A stretch of DNA of 17,054 nucleotides from Holophagales bacterium UBA2201 (GCA_002327305.1 DCUZ01000098.1:1-17054), one strand, 5' to 3'; counted from the first letter of the stretch, positions 7,502-15,630 are shown. Program-made: numbers and translations. The notes: generated from the sequence alone by a model not told the origin.

Positions 7502-8707
7502 ATGAAAGCCCCCATCCCCGCCGCCGTGAATCCGGCCCTGCTTGTCTGGGCACGGCAGGAGAGCGGCTTTCCGGTGGAGCCGGTGGCGAAGCGCCTCCAT
7601 GTGACGCCGGACCGCCTTGTGGCGTGGGAGCTAGGGCAGGTCAAGCCCACGGTGCGGCAGGTGCGGGAGTTGGCGGGCTTCTATCGCCGCCCCTTCGGCA
7701 TCTTTTTCCTCCCGGCGCCCCCGGTCATCCCTCCTCTGGCGGCGCAATATCGCAAACTGCCAGGCGTTGAGCCCGGGGAGGAGTCGCCGGAGTTCCGCCT
7801 GGCGGTCCGCATCATGCTCCAGCGCAGGGAGACGGCCCTCAATCTGGCGGAAGAGCTGGGAGCCCCCTTTAACGAATTTCGCCTCTCCCTGCGCCTTGGC
7901 GAACCGCCGATTGAAGCGGGGCGCCGTCTGCGGGAGGCCCTGGGCGTCACCATGGAGGAGCAATCCGGGTGGAGGCATGAATGGGAGGCATGGTGGCGGT
8001 GGCGGGGCGCATTGGAAAACGCCGGGGTGCTGGTCCTGCAATTCCCCAAGGTGCCGCTTGTCCAGGCCCGGGGGGTGTCGCTGCTTCAGTTCCCCCTGCC
8101 GGTGGTGGGGATCAACAGCAAGGAATCATCGGCTGCGGCGCGGGCCTTCACCCTGATGCACGAACTGGTTCACATCGCCCTGGCCCTCGGCAAAGAAGTA
8201 CTCAACGCCCTAAAAGAGGGGCGGGATGCGGCCGCGTGGATGGATGTGGAGCGCTATGCCGAGGAGGTGGCCAGCCATATCCTGATCCCCAAGGCCCGGC
8301 TGGACGGCGCCCTGGCCGCCCTTCCCGCGCACAAGGGCGGGTGGGACATCGCCCGGATGAAGGCGCTGGCCGCTGGCTTCCGCGTCACCCCGCTGGCCAT
8401 GGCCACGCGCCTGCGCTCGGCGGGTGTCCTCACCTGGGAAGCCTATCGGCAGTGGAAGGCGCTGTGGGACGATTATCTCCGGGGCCTTCCAGCAAGGAAG
8501 GGCTTCGCCACCCCCATCGACAAGACCATTGGGCGCTGCGGCCGGCCCCTGGCCCAGCTCGTCCTGCAGGCCATGGACACCAACCGCATCACCGCCGTGG
8601 AGGCGAGCCGGACTCTGGACCTGCGCTTCAACCACTTCGAAGGCCTGCGCGAGCGGCTTTACAAGCCTCCCGCAAGCTCCCGGGCCGGCGCCGACGACGG
8701 GGAGTAG
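7502..8707 (+). CDS. Xre-type HTH / ImmA-IrrE metallopeptidase fusion (COG2856-like)
   Basis: This 401-residue protein joins an N-terminal Xre helix-turn-helix (about residues 10-62, ending YRRPFGIFFLP as is usual in this fusion family) to an ImmA/IrrE zinc-protease domain. HELVH (220-224) is the active-site motif, and the Glu pair in YAEEVASHILIP (around 254) is the likely third ligand. The C-terminal part, about residues 290-395, is extra to the minimal protease. Family members act as repressor-antitoxins or as proteases that cleave a repressor after stress. DUF4411 genes are commonly found next to such proteins, and here one follows after 9 nt, so a toxin-antitoxin pair is likely. The promoter looks leaderless, and autoregulation by the HTH is plausible. 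GC is about 70%, a sharp change from the preceding FRG gene. Confidence 0.9.
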   Translation: MKAPIPAAVNPALLVWARQESGFPVEPVAKRLHVTPDRLVAWELGQVKPTVRQVRELAGFYRRPFGIFFLPAPPVIPPLAAQYRKLPGVEPGEESPEFRLAVRIMLQRRETALNLAEELGAPFNEFRLSLRLGEPPIEAGRRLREALGVTMEEQSGWRHEWEAWWRWRGALENAGVLVLQFPKVPLVQARGVSLLQFPLPVVGINSKESSAAARAFTLMHELVHIALALGKEVLNALKEGRDAAAWMDVERYAEEVASHILIPKARLDGALAALPAHKGGWDIARMKALAAGFRVTPLAMATRLRSAGVLTWEAYRQWKALWDDYLRGLPARKGFATPIDKTIGRCGRPLAQLVLQAMDTNRITAVEASRTLDLRFNHFEGLRERLYKPPASSRAGADDGE

Positions 8708-8716
8708 GCGATAGGC

Positions 8717-9190
8717 ATGTATTCCTTCGACACCAGCACCTTCATGGATTGGCAGGCCCGCTACTATCCTCTGGAAGTATTCCGGGGTCTGGAGGAGCGC
8801 ATTGCTGCCTTGATCGCTGATAGCCAGGCCGTGGCGGTGGACTTGGTGAAGGAGGAGATCGATGCCGTAGGAACTCCCGACCTGCGAAGTTGGGCCAAAC
8901 GGCAGAAGGGGCTGTTCGCGCCCCTTGACCCGGAAACCCAGGCGGAAGGCGCAAGGATCGAGGCCCAGTATCCCGATCTGCTGGACCCCAACAGCCCCTT
9001 CCCTTCCGCCGACGCCTATGTGATCGCGTTCGCCCGTTTGCATAATGGGGTCGTAGTGTCGCAGGAGACTTCGGCCTCGGAAAAAAGGCACCCCAAGAAG
9101 GAGCACTACATCCCCGACGTCTGCCGCGATCTGGGCATCCCCTGCATCAATCTGCTCGGCCTCATGAGGAAAGAACGATGGGTGTTTTGA
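8717..9190 (+). CDS. DUF4411 family PIN-like protein, likely toxin partner
   Basis: This 157-residue protein matches the DUF4411 pattern, a PIN-like fold. It opens MYSFDTSTFMDW, with acidic Asp5 right after the first strand. It then has VDLVKEEID (Glu46/47), PSADAYVIAFA (Asp99) and HYIPDVC (Asp134), and ends with GIPCINLLGLM. These are the positions expected for a PIN metal-binding acidic cluster, so RNase activity is a reasonable inference. It starts 9 nt after the Xre-ImmA stop, with only a weak GATAGG ribosome signal, so translation is probably coupled. Together with the upstream gene it forms what looks like a two-gene toxin-antitoxin module. Confidence 0.85.
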   Translation: MYSFDTSTFMDWQARYYPLEVFRGLEERIAALIADSQAVAVDLVKEEIDAVGTPDLRSWAKRQKGLFAPLDPETQAEGARIEAQYPDLLDPNSPFPSADAYVIAFARLHNGVVVSQETSASEKRHPKKEHYIPDVCRDLGIPCINLLGLMRKERWVF

Positions 9191-9227
9191 ACGTAGCCTT
9201 ACAAGTGCATATGATTGGGGTTAGGCG

Positions 9228-10343
9228 ATGATCGCCAAGAAATCCCCCCGCCCGACCTTCAAGGCCCTCGTCGAGACCATCCGGCGCGTGGACGCCGATG
9301 CCGCCGCGCAGGCGGGTCGGGCGGTCAATATCGGTCTCACCCTGCGCAACTGGGCCATCGGCTACACCATCGCCGAGTACGAGATGAAGGGGGCGGATCG
9401 GGCGAAATACGGGGAGAAGCTGCTCCAGCGCCTCTCCCGGGTCCTTGTGTCTCATGGCGTCAGCCGCGCCGAGGAGCGGGAACTGCGCCGCTACCGGCGG
9501 TTTTATCAGACCTACCCGGAAATTGGGGAGGCGGTGACTCCCGAATTCAGGCGGAAACTTCCCGCCGCCGCAGCGCTCCCGATTCGGGAGTCGGCGACTC
9601 CCGAATCCGGCGCCCCCACCCATGCCCTGATCACCCGCCTCTCCTTCACCCACATCGTCGAATTGCTGGCCGTCGAGGATCCCGCCGCCCGCGCCTTCTA
9701 CGAGGCCGAGTGCCTCCACGGCGGATGGTCGGTGCGCGAACTCAAGCGCCAGATCGGCTCGCTCTATTATGAACGGTCGGCCTTGTCCCGGGACAAAAAC
9801 GCACTCTCAAAACGGACACATCGGAAGGCGGAACAAGCGGAACCCCGCCTCGCCGTCCGCGACCCCTATATTTTCGAGTTCCTGGGCCTGAAGCCCCGGG
9901 AGGTGATGGGGGAATCCCATCTGGAGGACCAACTGCTGGACAGCCTGCAGGAATTCCTCCTGGAGCTGGGGCGGGGGTTCTGCTTCGAGGCGCGGCAGAA
10001 GCGCATCCTCATCGGGGACACCTACGGGTTTGTGGACCTGGTCTTCTACCACCGCATCCTCCGGTGCCATGTCCTGATCGAGCTCAAATTGGCGCCGTTT
10101 TCCCACGAGCACATCGGCCAGCTCAACACCTATGTCACCTGGTACCGCCGGCACATGATGGCAAAGGGCGACAACCCGCCCGTGGGCATCCTCCTCTGCG
10201 CCCAGAAGGACCATGCCCTGGCCGAATACGCCCTCGCCGGGATGGACAATAAGCTGTTCGTCTCCAAGTACCAGCTCCACCTGCCCAAGCCAGAGCAGTT
10301 GCGCCGCCGGCTGGAACGGACGCTCCGGGAGGACGCCTCATGA
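9228..10343 (+). CDS. DUF1016 (YhcG-like) PD-(D/E)XK nuclease
   Basis: This 371-residue protein has the two-part DUF1016 architecture. The N-terminal helical domain (about 10-180) contains GLTLRNWAIGYTI, a typical LSFTHIVELL segment (138-147) and WSVRELKRQIGSLYYERS (167-184). The C-terminal nuclease domain (about 205-365) shows GFVDLVFYH (Asp270), LIELK (Glu285, Lys287) and GQLNTY (Gln298), the expected D...ExK...Q core. Homologues are associated with DNA-damage response, RpnC-like recombination and defence loci. The role here is inferred to be defence or DNA processing. The linker at about 100-130 carries two copies of a TPE-containing repeat 20 residues apart and a 12-bp DNA palindrome. It follows DUF4411 after 37 nt. 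Its stop overlaps a small downstream ORF by ATGA. Confidence 0.9.
   Translation: MIAKKSPRPTFKALVETIRRVDADAAAQAGRAVNIGLTLRNWAIGYTIAEYEMKGADRAKYGEKLLQRLSRVLVSHGVSRAEERELRRYRRFYQTYPEIGEAVTPEFRRKLPAAAALPIRESATPESGAPTHALITRLSFTHIVELLAVEDPAARAFYEAECLHGGWSVRELKRQIGSLYYERSALSRDKNALSKRTHRKAEQAEPRLAVRDPYIFEFLGLKPREVMGESHLEDQLLDSLQEFLLELGRGFCFEARQKRILIGDTYGFVDLVFYHRILRCHVLIELKLAPFSHEHIGQLNTYVTWYRRHMMAKGDNPPVGILLCAQKDHALAEYALAGMDNKLFVSKYQLHLPKPEQLRRRLERTLREDAS
9536..9607 (+). repeat. Direct repeat and perfect 12-bp hairpin within the DUF1016 gene
   Basis: GATTCGGGAGTC (9581-9592), loop GGC, and GACTCCCGAATC (9596-9607) form a perfect 12-bp stem. The same GACTCCCGAAT also occurs 60 nt upstream (9536-9546), in the same orientation and reading frame. 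The flanking bases are also similar, giving repeated peptides around TPE in a linker that is variable in the family. It could be an expanded coding repeat or an inserted palindromic element. Confidence 0.8.
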
Positions 10344-10561
10344 GGCCCGGGCCGAGCATTCATGCCGACAGGAGGCGGGAACATCGTGGACATGAGAATT
10401 GGAATGGTTCGCTAATGAAATGGAAGAGGGCATATCCAGCCCCCGGGTTGATCCTGCTAAGCGGTCGAGGCGGCGCTTATATCCAACAGAATAATGGTCT
10501 TTTCAGCAAGAACGTCAAGGGGCACATGCAGGGTCACATGCAGGGGATAAGAGGAAACTAA
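10340..10561 (+). CDS. Doubtful 73-codon ORF filling the gap before the helicase gene
   Basis: The ATG overlaps the DUF1016 stop (ATGA at 10340-10343). The TAA (10559-10561) runs directly into the helicase gene's Shine-Dalgarno (AAGGAGGG, 10560-10567). That bridging is what a coupled small gene would show. Against it, the peptide (MRPGPSIHADRRRE...) is not like any family I know, has no clear fold pattern, and ends in KGHMQGHMQG, which simply encodes a DNA direct repeat. No separate Shine-Dalgarno precedes the ATG. I would treat the 228-nt gap as mostly non-coding or decayed unless homologues are found. Confidence 0.22.
   Translation: MRPGPSIHADRRREHRGHENWNGSLMKWKRAYPAPGLILLSGRGGAYIQQNNGLFSKNVKGHMQGHMQGIRGN
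10523..10545 (+). repeat. Tandem CACATGCAGGG pair upstream of the helicase gene
   Basis: Two identical 11-mers (10523-10533 and 10535-10545) sit one base apart, a 12-nt period, ending 26 nt before the helicase GTG. A nearby dyad, TAAGCG/CGCTTA (10458-10463 and 10474-10479), is also present. These could be binding sites for a regulator of the helicase gene, or a chance small tandem duplication. Confidence 0.6.
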
Positions 10562-10571
10562 GGAGGGTAAG

Positions 10572-13500
10572 GTGGCTGTACACGACATCATAGACAATCG
10601 AAACCAGAAGCTCATTGATAATATCAACTGCATCCTCAGCTCGACCGAGAAGGCCAAGTTCGCCGTCGGCTATCTGTTCCTTTCCGGTCTGACTTGCATT
10701 GCGGATAAGCTCTGCGATATCAAAGAGTTGCGCCTACTCATAGGCAACACCACCAACCGGGAAACCCTGGAGATGCTGGCAGAGAATTACCGACGGCTGG
10801 AGATGGTGGAGAACGTGGCCGAAGGACAAAAATATACAAAGAGGGCCGCCGAAAAGGGTGCCGTGGCGGAGACGGCGGAGAACCTTTGCGGAAGCATGGA
10901 ACTGATGGACCAGACCGATGAGGCGCAGCGGCTGGTGCAGATCCTCATCAAGCTAATCGAGGAAAAGCGGATGAAGGTGAGGGTCTTTACCAAGGGCCGC
11001 CTGCACGCCAAGGCCTACATTTTTGATTACGGCAAGGTCTTTGACGAGCGCGGGAAATCGATGGATCGGCATGAAAAGGGCATTGCCATCGTGGGCTCGT
11101 CCAACCTAACCCTGGCCGGGGTGACGCACAATACCGAACTGAATGTGGTGGTCCAGGGGAACAACAACCACGAGGAGCTCACCCACTGGTTTGAGGACCT
11201 TTGGAAGGAATCGCGCGATTTTGATGAAACGCTGATGGCGGAGTTGAAGCAATCGTGGGCCGCTGCAGTGGTCCGGCCTTACGATATCTACATGAAAACC
11301 CTTTACGCCCTGGTCCGGGACCGACTGGAAGGGGACGATGAAGTGGATTTGATGTGGGACAACGAGATCAAGAAGAAGTTGGCCGATTTCCAATTGACCG
11401 CATACAAGCAGGCCATTCAAATGATCAAGAATTATGGGGGCGTGTTCGTATCCGATGTGGTCGGGTTGGGAAAATCGTACATCGGAGCGGCGGTGGTCAA
11501 GCATTTCGAGCAGACTCAGCACGCTCGGGCGCTTATCATTTGTCCGGCGTCGCTGGTGGAGATGTGGGATCGATACAATGAAGTTTATCAGCTTAATGCC
11601 CGGATCCTCTCCATGGGGTATTTGCGTGAGGTGGAAGAAAGTCAGAACTATTTGGTGCGGGACAATGTGCTGTACAAGGACCGGGATTTTGTCCTGATCG
11701 ACGAAAGCCACAACCTGCGCCACAAAGACACCCAGCGGTATAGGGTGGTGCAGGATTTCCTCTCCGATGGTAAGCAGTGCTGTTTTCTCACCGCTACTCC
11801 TCGCAATAAGAGCGCCTGGGATGTGTACCATCAGATCAAGCTTTTCCATCAGGACGACAAAACCGGCCTGCCCATTGATCCACCCGATCTCAAAGAGTAC
11901 TTCAAAGCGGTGGAGAAGGGGGGCCGGAAACTGCCCGATCTGCTGGCCCATATTCTCATCCGTCGAACCCGGGCCCATATCCTGCGTTGGTACGGACTCG
12001 ATTCGGAAACCCATCAGCCCATTGATCCCGACCAATTCCAGGAATACCGTGACGGGCGCCGCCGTGCCTATGTGCTGGTGGCCGGCCGGCATCAGTTCTT
12101 CCCGAAGCGGGAACTGGAAACCATTGAATACAGTATCGAAGACACCTACCAGGGTCTTTACCATCAAATCCGCGGTTATCTCGGCAAGCCCAAGAAAGGC
12201 CGACTGCAGACACTCGCCCCAGGCGAACTGACCTACGCCCGGTACGGCCTGTGGCATTATGTGCGGAAAGAAAAGCAAAGGAAGGAGCCCTATGCCAGCC
12301 TGCATCGGGCAGGGGCCAATTTGTGCGGATTGATCCGCATCCTGCTATTTAAGCGGTTTGAATCCAGCGTCTTCGCCTTCCAGGAGACGATCAAGCAATT
12401 GCTGTTAGTCCATGACCGTTTCATGGATGCCCTAGTCCACGGCTTCGTCCCCGCCGGGGAGGAGGCCCAACCCATCCTATACGATCCCAGCGCGGCGGAA
12501 GAGCAAGATCTGTTAGACGCGCTAAGAGCAGTATCCGGGAGATATGCGGTCGAGGATTTTGATGTCGAATTATTAAAGAGCCATATCGAGCATGACATCA
12601 AGATCCTTAAGAAACTGCAAAAGCTTGTCGCCCCCATCACTCCGGATGAAGATGCAAAATTACAGACTCTCAAGGCGAAGCTCAGGGAGAAACCGCTTAA
12701 GGATGGGAAGCGGCTGATCTTCACGCAATACGCCGACACGGCCAGCTATCTCTATGAGAACCTGAACCCCGGAGGCAGGCGCAAGGACATCGAGGTCATC
12801 TTCAGTGGCGATAAGAGCCGTTTCAGGGCTGTCGGGCGATTCGCCCCCAAGGCCAACCCCGAATTCAAACCCAAAGCCGGTGAGCCGGAGTTGATGACCT
12901 TGATCGCCACCGATGTTCTGGCCGAAGGGTTGAACCTTCAGGATTGCGATAAGATCATTAATTACGACCTCCATTGGAACCCGGTGCGGCTCATACAACG
13001 GTTCGGGCGCGTGGACCGCATCGGCTCCGAGCACGATGTGGTGTACGGCTTCAATTTCCTGCCGGAAACGGGCATTGATAAAAATCTCGGTCTTAAGCAG
13101 AAACTCCATAACCGGATCCAGGAAATCCATGACACCATCGGAGAAGATTCACAGATCCTGGACAAGACAGAGCAGTTGAATGAAGAGGCGATGTACGCCA
13201 TCTACGAGAAGAAGGGCGTGCAATTGAATCTGTTTGACGAGGAGGAAGAGGAGCTCATTGACCTTAATGAAGCGGAGGAGATCCTGCGGCAGTTGAGACG
13301 GGAAAACCCCGCAGAATTCGACCGCATCGTCGCTTTAAGGGATGGTATTCGCGCGGCCAAGCCTTCGCCGCCACAAGGCCTGTTCGTCTTCTGTGAGGCG
13401 ATGGAAGTGGAACGTGACCACGCCAAAGGGTATCAGCAGCTGTTTCTGCTCGACGAGAAAGGCGAGGTTGTCTCGCGTGACATCCCGAAGATCCTAGGCA

Positions 13501-13931
13501 TCCTAAAATGCGGACCGGAATTAAAAGGTGAAGCTCCACGGGAAGGCTACAATAAGGCCGTAATGGCTGTAAAAAGGCGTTTTTCTGAAGAGATTAAGCA
13601 TCGTACAGCAGAATTCAAGCACACCTTGTCTTTATCTCATGGCCAGCGCTATGTTATGCGTGAACTTCGGATTCTGTTTGGATTGACCAAGGACGATGAA
13701 ATGCAAGCCCAGATCAATCTTCTTGAGAAAGCCTTTCGCGGGCCTTTGACTTCCGCGGTTTCCCGAGAGCTGAACAAGGTTCGCCACGATGGGCTTACAG
13801 GCGACGCGCTCCTAAAGCGCTTGATCAACATCTATGGCCATCACGGCATGAAAGCCTGCCTGGACCGCCGAAGCCTGCAAGGCGACCAACCGCCTGTGCC
13901 GAAGATTGTGTGCAGCGAGGAGCTGATCTGA
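10572..13931 (+). CDS. PLD nuclease-SNF2 family helicase fusion
   Basis: This 1,119-residue protein has an N-terminal phospholipase-D-type nuclease domain. The HKD motif HAKAYIFD (His145, Lys147, Asp152) and GSSN (175-178) are intact. A SNF2/RapA-like superfamily 2 motor follows: GLGKS Walker A (298-302), DESH box (377-380), TATP (407-410), and motifs V-VI with ATDVLAEGLNLQ (779-790) and QRFGRVDRIGS (809-819). An acidic run (DEEEEELIDLNEAEEI) lies at about residues 885-900, and the remaining C-terminal part is unassigned. Only one HKD is present, so an active nuclease would need dimerisation, as in other single-HKD PLD nucleases. The GTG start has a strong AAGGAGGG site. Fusions like this pair with large adenine methyltransferases in DISARM-related and similar systems. 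Here it probably supplies translocation and cleavage for the methyltransferase at 2865. GC (about 50-57%) is lower than in the flanking housekeeping genes. Confidence 0.92.
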   Translation: MAVHDIIDNRNQKLIDNINCILSSTEKAKFAVGYLFLSGLTCIADKLCDIKELRLLIGNTTNRETLEMLAENYRRLEMVENVAEGQKYTKRAAEKGAVAETAENLCGSMELMDQTDEAQRLVQILIKLIEEKRMKVRVFTKGRLHAKAYIFDYGKVFDERGKSMDRHEKGIAIVGSSNLTLAGVTHNTELNVVVQGNNNHEELTHWFEDLWKESRDFDETLMAELKQSWAAAVVRPYDIYMKTLYALVRDRLEGDDEVDLMWDNEIKKKLADFQLTAYKQAIQMIKNYGGVFVSDVVGLGKSYIGAAVVKHFEQTQHARALIICPASLVEMWDRYNEVYQLNARILSMGYLREVEESQNYLVRDNVLYKDRDFVLIDESHNLRHKDTQRYRVVQDFLSDGKQCCFLTATPRNKSAWDVYHQIKLFHQDDKTGLPIDPPDLKEYFKAVEKGGRKLPDLLAHILIRRTRAHILRWYGLDSETHQPIDPDQFQEYRDGRRRAYVLVAGRHQFFPKRELETIEYSIEDTYQGLYHQIRGYLGKPKKGRLQTLAPGELTYARYGLWHYVRKEKQRKEPYASLHRAGANLCGLIRILLFKRFESSVFAFQETIKQLLLVHDRFMDALVHGFVPAGEEAQPILYDPSAAEEQDLLDALRAVSGRYAVEDFDVELLKSHIEHDIKILKKLQKLVAPITPDEDAKLQTLKAKLREKPLKDGKRLIFTQYADTASYLYENLNPGGRRKDIEVIFSGDKSRFRAVGRFAPKANPEFKPKAGEPELMTLIATDVLAEGLNLQDCDKIINYDLHWNPVRLIQRFGRVDRIGSEHDVVYGFNFLPETGIDKNLGLKQKLHNRIQEIHDTIGEDSQILDKTEQLNEEAMYAIYEKKGVQLNLFDEEEEELIDLNEAEEILRQLRRENPAEFDRIVALRDGIRAAKPSPPQGLFVFCEAMEVERDHAKGYQQLFLLDEKGEVVSRDIPKILGILKCGPELKGEAPREGYNKAVMAVKRRFSEEIKHRTAEFKHTLSLSHGQRYVMRELRILFGLTKDDEMQAQINLLEKAFRGPLTSAVSRELNKVRHDGLTGDALLKRLINIYGHHGMKACLDRRSLQGDQPPVPKIVCSEELI

Positions 13932-14064
13932 CCCTTCTTACATAGATATCTGTCTTGCATTATCCCCATTCAGAGTACTGAAATTTCAATATAGTAAGTC
14001 CGAAGTCCTCGTGTCCTAACACTTAGACAAGATAATCTTCCTAAGCACTTTGATATCCCTTATG

Positions 14065-14085
14065 AAAAGCCCTTCGCAGAAGGGC
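14065..14085 (-). terminator. Probable intrinsic terminator of gltX
   Basis: Read on the minus strand, GCCCTTC-TGC-GAAGGGC (14085-14069) is a 7-bp GC-rich stem with a 3-nt loop, followed by TTTT. It lies about 60 nt past the gltX stop. The U-run is short, so the strength is uncertain. No convincing terminator is seen for the helicase gene arriving from the other side. Confidence 0.45.
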
Positions 14086-14120
14086 GGCTGCAAAATTCCA
14101 AAGGCCGTCCTTTGACGAAA

Positions 14121-14144
14121 TCGCAGGCTAAAGCCTGCGGCTAC
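14121..14144 (-). repeat. REP-like palindrome with GTAG foot next to the gltX stop
   Basis: On the minus strand TGTAG-C is followed by CGCAGGCT-TT-AGCCTGCG, an 8-bp perfect stem (14122-14139). It begins 1 nt after the gltX stop codon. The foot and the short GC-rich stem match the layout of each half of the element inside the methyltransferase gene, but the stem sequence differs, so this would be a second REP family. The rest of the 214-nt gap 13932-14145 holds the gltX terminator and no gene that I can support. Confidence 0.65.
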
Positions 14145-14145
14145 A

Positions 14146-15630
14146 TTAAATACCGAGGTGCCGCTCGACGAATCCCGCGACGCGGGACATAAGGCGCTCA
14201 CGCCCCACCATGATGATCACATGGAAGATGCCGGGGCCGGCGGATTGGCCCGTTAGGGCCAGGCGGAGGGCTGCGTTGAGGATGCCGAGTTTGATGCCCT
14301 TCTTCTCGCCGAACTCTTTGACGATGGCTTCCAGCGATTCCAGGGTGAAGTCCGGGTCGGCCGCCAGGAGGGCCGCGATTTCCGGCAGGAGGGTTCGGAG
14401 CACCTCCTTGTTGGGCAGGACCTTTTTCTGCAGGACGGCGTCGTCCATCGCGAACTCGTCGGTGAAGTAGGGGCGGCCGAGGGCGGCGAACTCGTGGAGG
14501 TTGTGGAGGCGGGAACGGAGGGTGTCGATGGTGAACTCGAACCATGCCTTCTTGGCCCCCTCGAAGGCATCGTCCCACAGACCGGCCTTTTGGAGATCCG
14601 CCTTCGCCTCGGGGAGGATGCGGTCCAGCGCCACCTTTGACATCCACTGCGCGTTCATCCACAGGGCCTTCTTGTCGGTCCACTCCTGCGGGTCACCTTC
14701 GCTGAAGTTGAAGACGGCGTTGGACTTGTTGGTCCGGCGGATGTCGAAGACCTTGACCAGCTCCTCCTTGGTGAAGACCTCCTGTTCCGTCCCCGGGTTC
14801 CAGCCCAGGAGGGCCATGAAGTTGAAGAAGGCCTCGGGGAGGAAGCCGCGGTCGCGGTAGGTGGTGACGGAGACCACCTCGCCGTGCTTGCGCTTGGAGA
14901 GTTTGCTGCGGTCGCTGGCCATGATGAGGGGCAGGTGGGCGAAGGCGGGGGGTTCGTGGCCGAAGGCGCGGTAGAGGAGGATCTGCTTGGGGGTGTTGTT
15001 GATGTGGTCCTGGCCGCGGATGACATGGGAGATGGTCATGCGGATGTCGTCAATGACGACGGAGAGGTTGTAGAGGGGCCAGCCGTCGGGGCGCAGGAGG
15101 GCGAAATCCTCCAGTTCCGAGAAGCTCTTTTCCACGCGGCCGTAGACGAGATCTTCGAAGACCACGCTCCCCGCCTCCTGCGGCGTTTTGAACCGGACGG
15201 TGAAGGGCTTCCCCTCCCCCGCGAGGCGGTCGCTCTCCTCCAGCATAAGATCGCGCCAGCGCGGGTCGAACCGCCACGCCTTCTTCTGGGCCTCCAGCGC
15301 CTTGCGCTGTTGGGCCAGCTCCTCGGTCGTGGCGAAGCACCGGTAGGCCTTCCCTTCGCGGACGAGGCGGTGGGCCCATTCCTTGTGTTCGGCCAGGGTC
15401 TCGGACTGGTAGAAGGGCCCCTCGTCCCACTCGACGCCCATCCACTTCAATCCATCCAGGATGGTGTTGATGGCCTCGGGGGTGTGGCGCTCGCGGTCGG
15501 TGTCCTCGATGCGCAGGACGAAGACGCCGCCCTGCTGGCGCGCGAAGAGGTAGTTGAAGAGGGCGGTGCGGGCCCCCCCGACATGGAGGTAGCCGGTGGG
15601 CGACGGGGCGAATCTCACTCGGACGGTCAT
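14146..15630 (-). CDS. gltX: Glutamyl-tRNA synthetase
   Basis: This is the complete 494-residue class I aminoacyl-tRNA synthetase that charges tRNA-Glu in the cytoplasm. The N-terminus, VRFAPSPTGYLHVGGARTAL, carries the HIGH-type motif as HVGG (residues 16-19). The KMSKS-type loop is DRSKLSKRKH (KLSKR at 243-247). IEDTDRERH (41-49) and YNLSVVIDDIRM (187-198) are standard active-site segments. The Cys-rich zinc knuckle seen in some GluRS is absent; only Cys98 remains. Length is normal. I cannot tell from the sequence whether it is discriminating or also charges tRNA-Gln. The start is clear: a TATAAT with an extended TG lies 8 nt upstream with no room for a leader. Shared housekeeping context and high GC suggest this is the ancestral chromosome bordering the defence block. 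Confidence 0.97.
   Translation of the reverse strand: MTVRVRFAPSPTGYLHVGGARTALFNYLFARQQGGVFVLRIEDTDRERHTPEAINTILDGLKWMGVEWDEGPFYQSETLAEHKEWAHRLVREGKAYRCFATTEELAQQRKALEAQKKAWRFDPRWRDLMLEESDRLAGEGKPFTVRFKTPQEAGSVVFEDLVYGRVEKSFSELEDFALLRPDGWPLYNLSVVIDDIRMTISHVIRGQDHINNTPKQILLYRAFGHEPPAFAHLPLIMASDRSKLSKRKHGEVVSVTTYRDRGFLPEAFFNFMALLGWNPGTEQEVFTKEELVKVFDIRRTNKSNAVFNFSEGDPQEWTDKKALWMNAQWMSKVALDRILPEAKADLQKAGLWDDAFEGAKKAWFEFTIDTLRSRLHNLHEFAALGRPYFTDEFAMDDAVLQKKVLPNKEVLRTLLPEIAALLAADPDFTLESLEAIVKEFGEKKGIKLGILNAALRLALTGQSAGPGIFHVIIMVGRERLMSRVAGFVERHLGI

Noticed and set aside
13960..14050. Weak dyads after the helicase gene (TTCAG/CTGAA near 13970-13982; CTTAG/CTAAG near 14022-14045) as a terminator
   Set aside because: The stems are 5 bp and AT-rich with no T-run, so they are within chance expectation.
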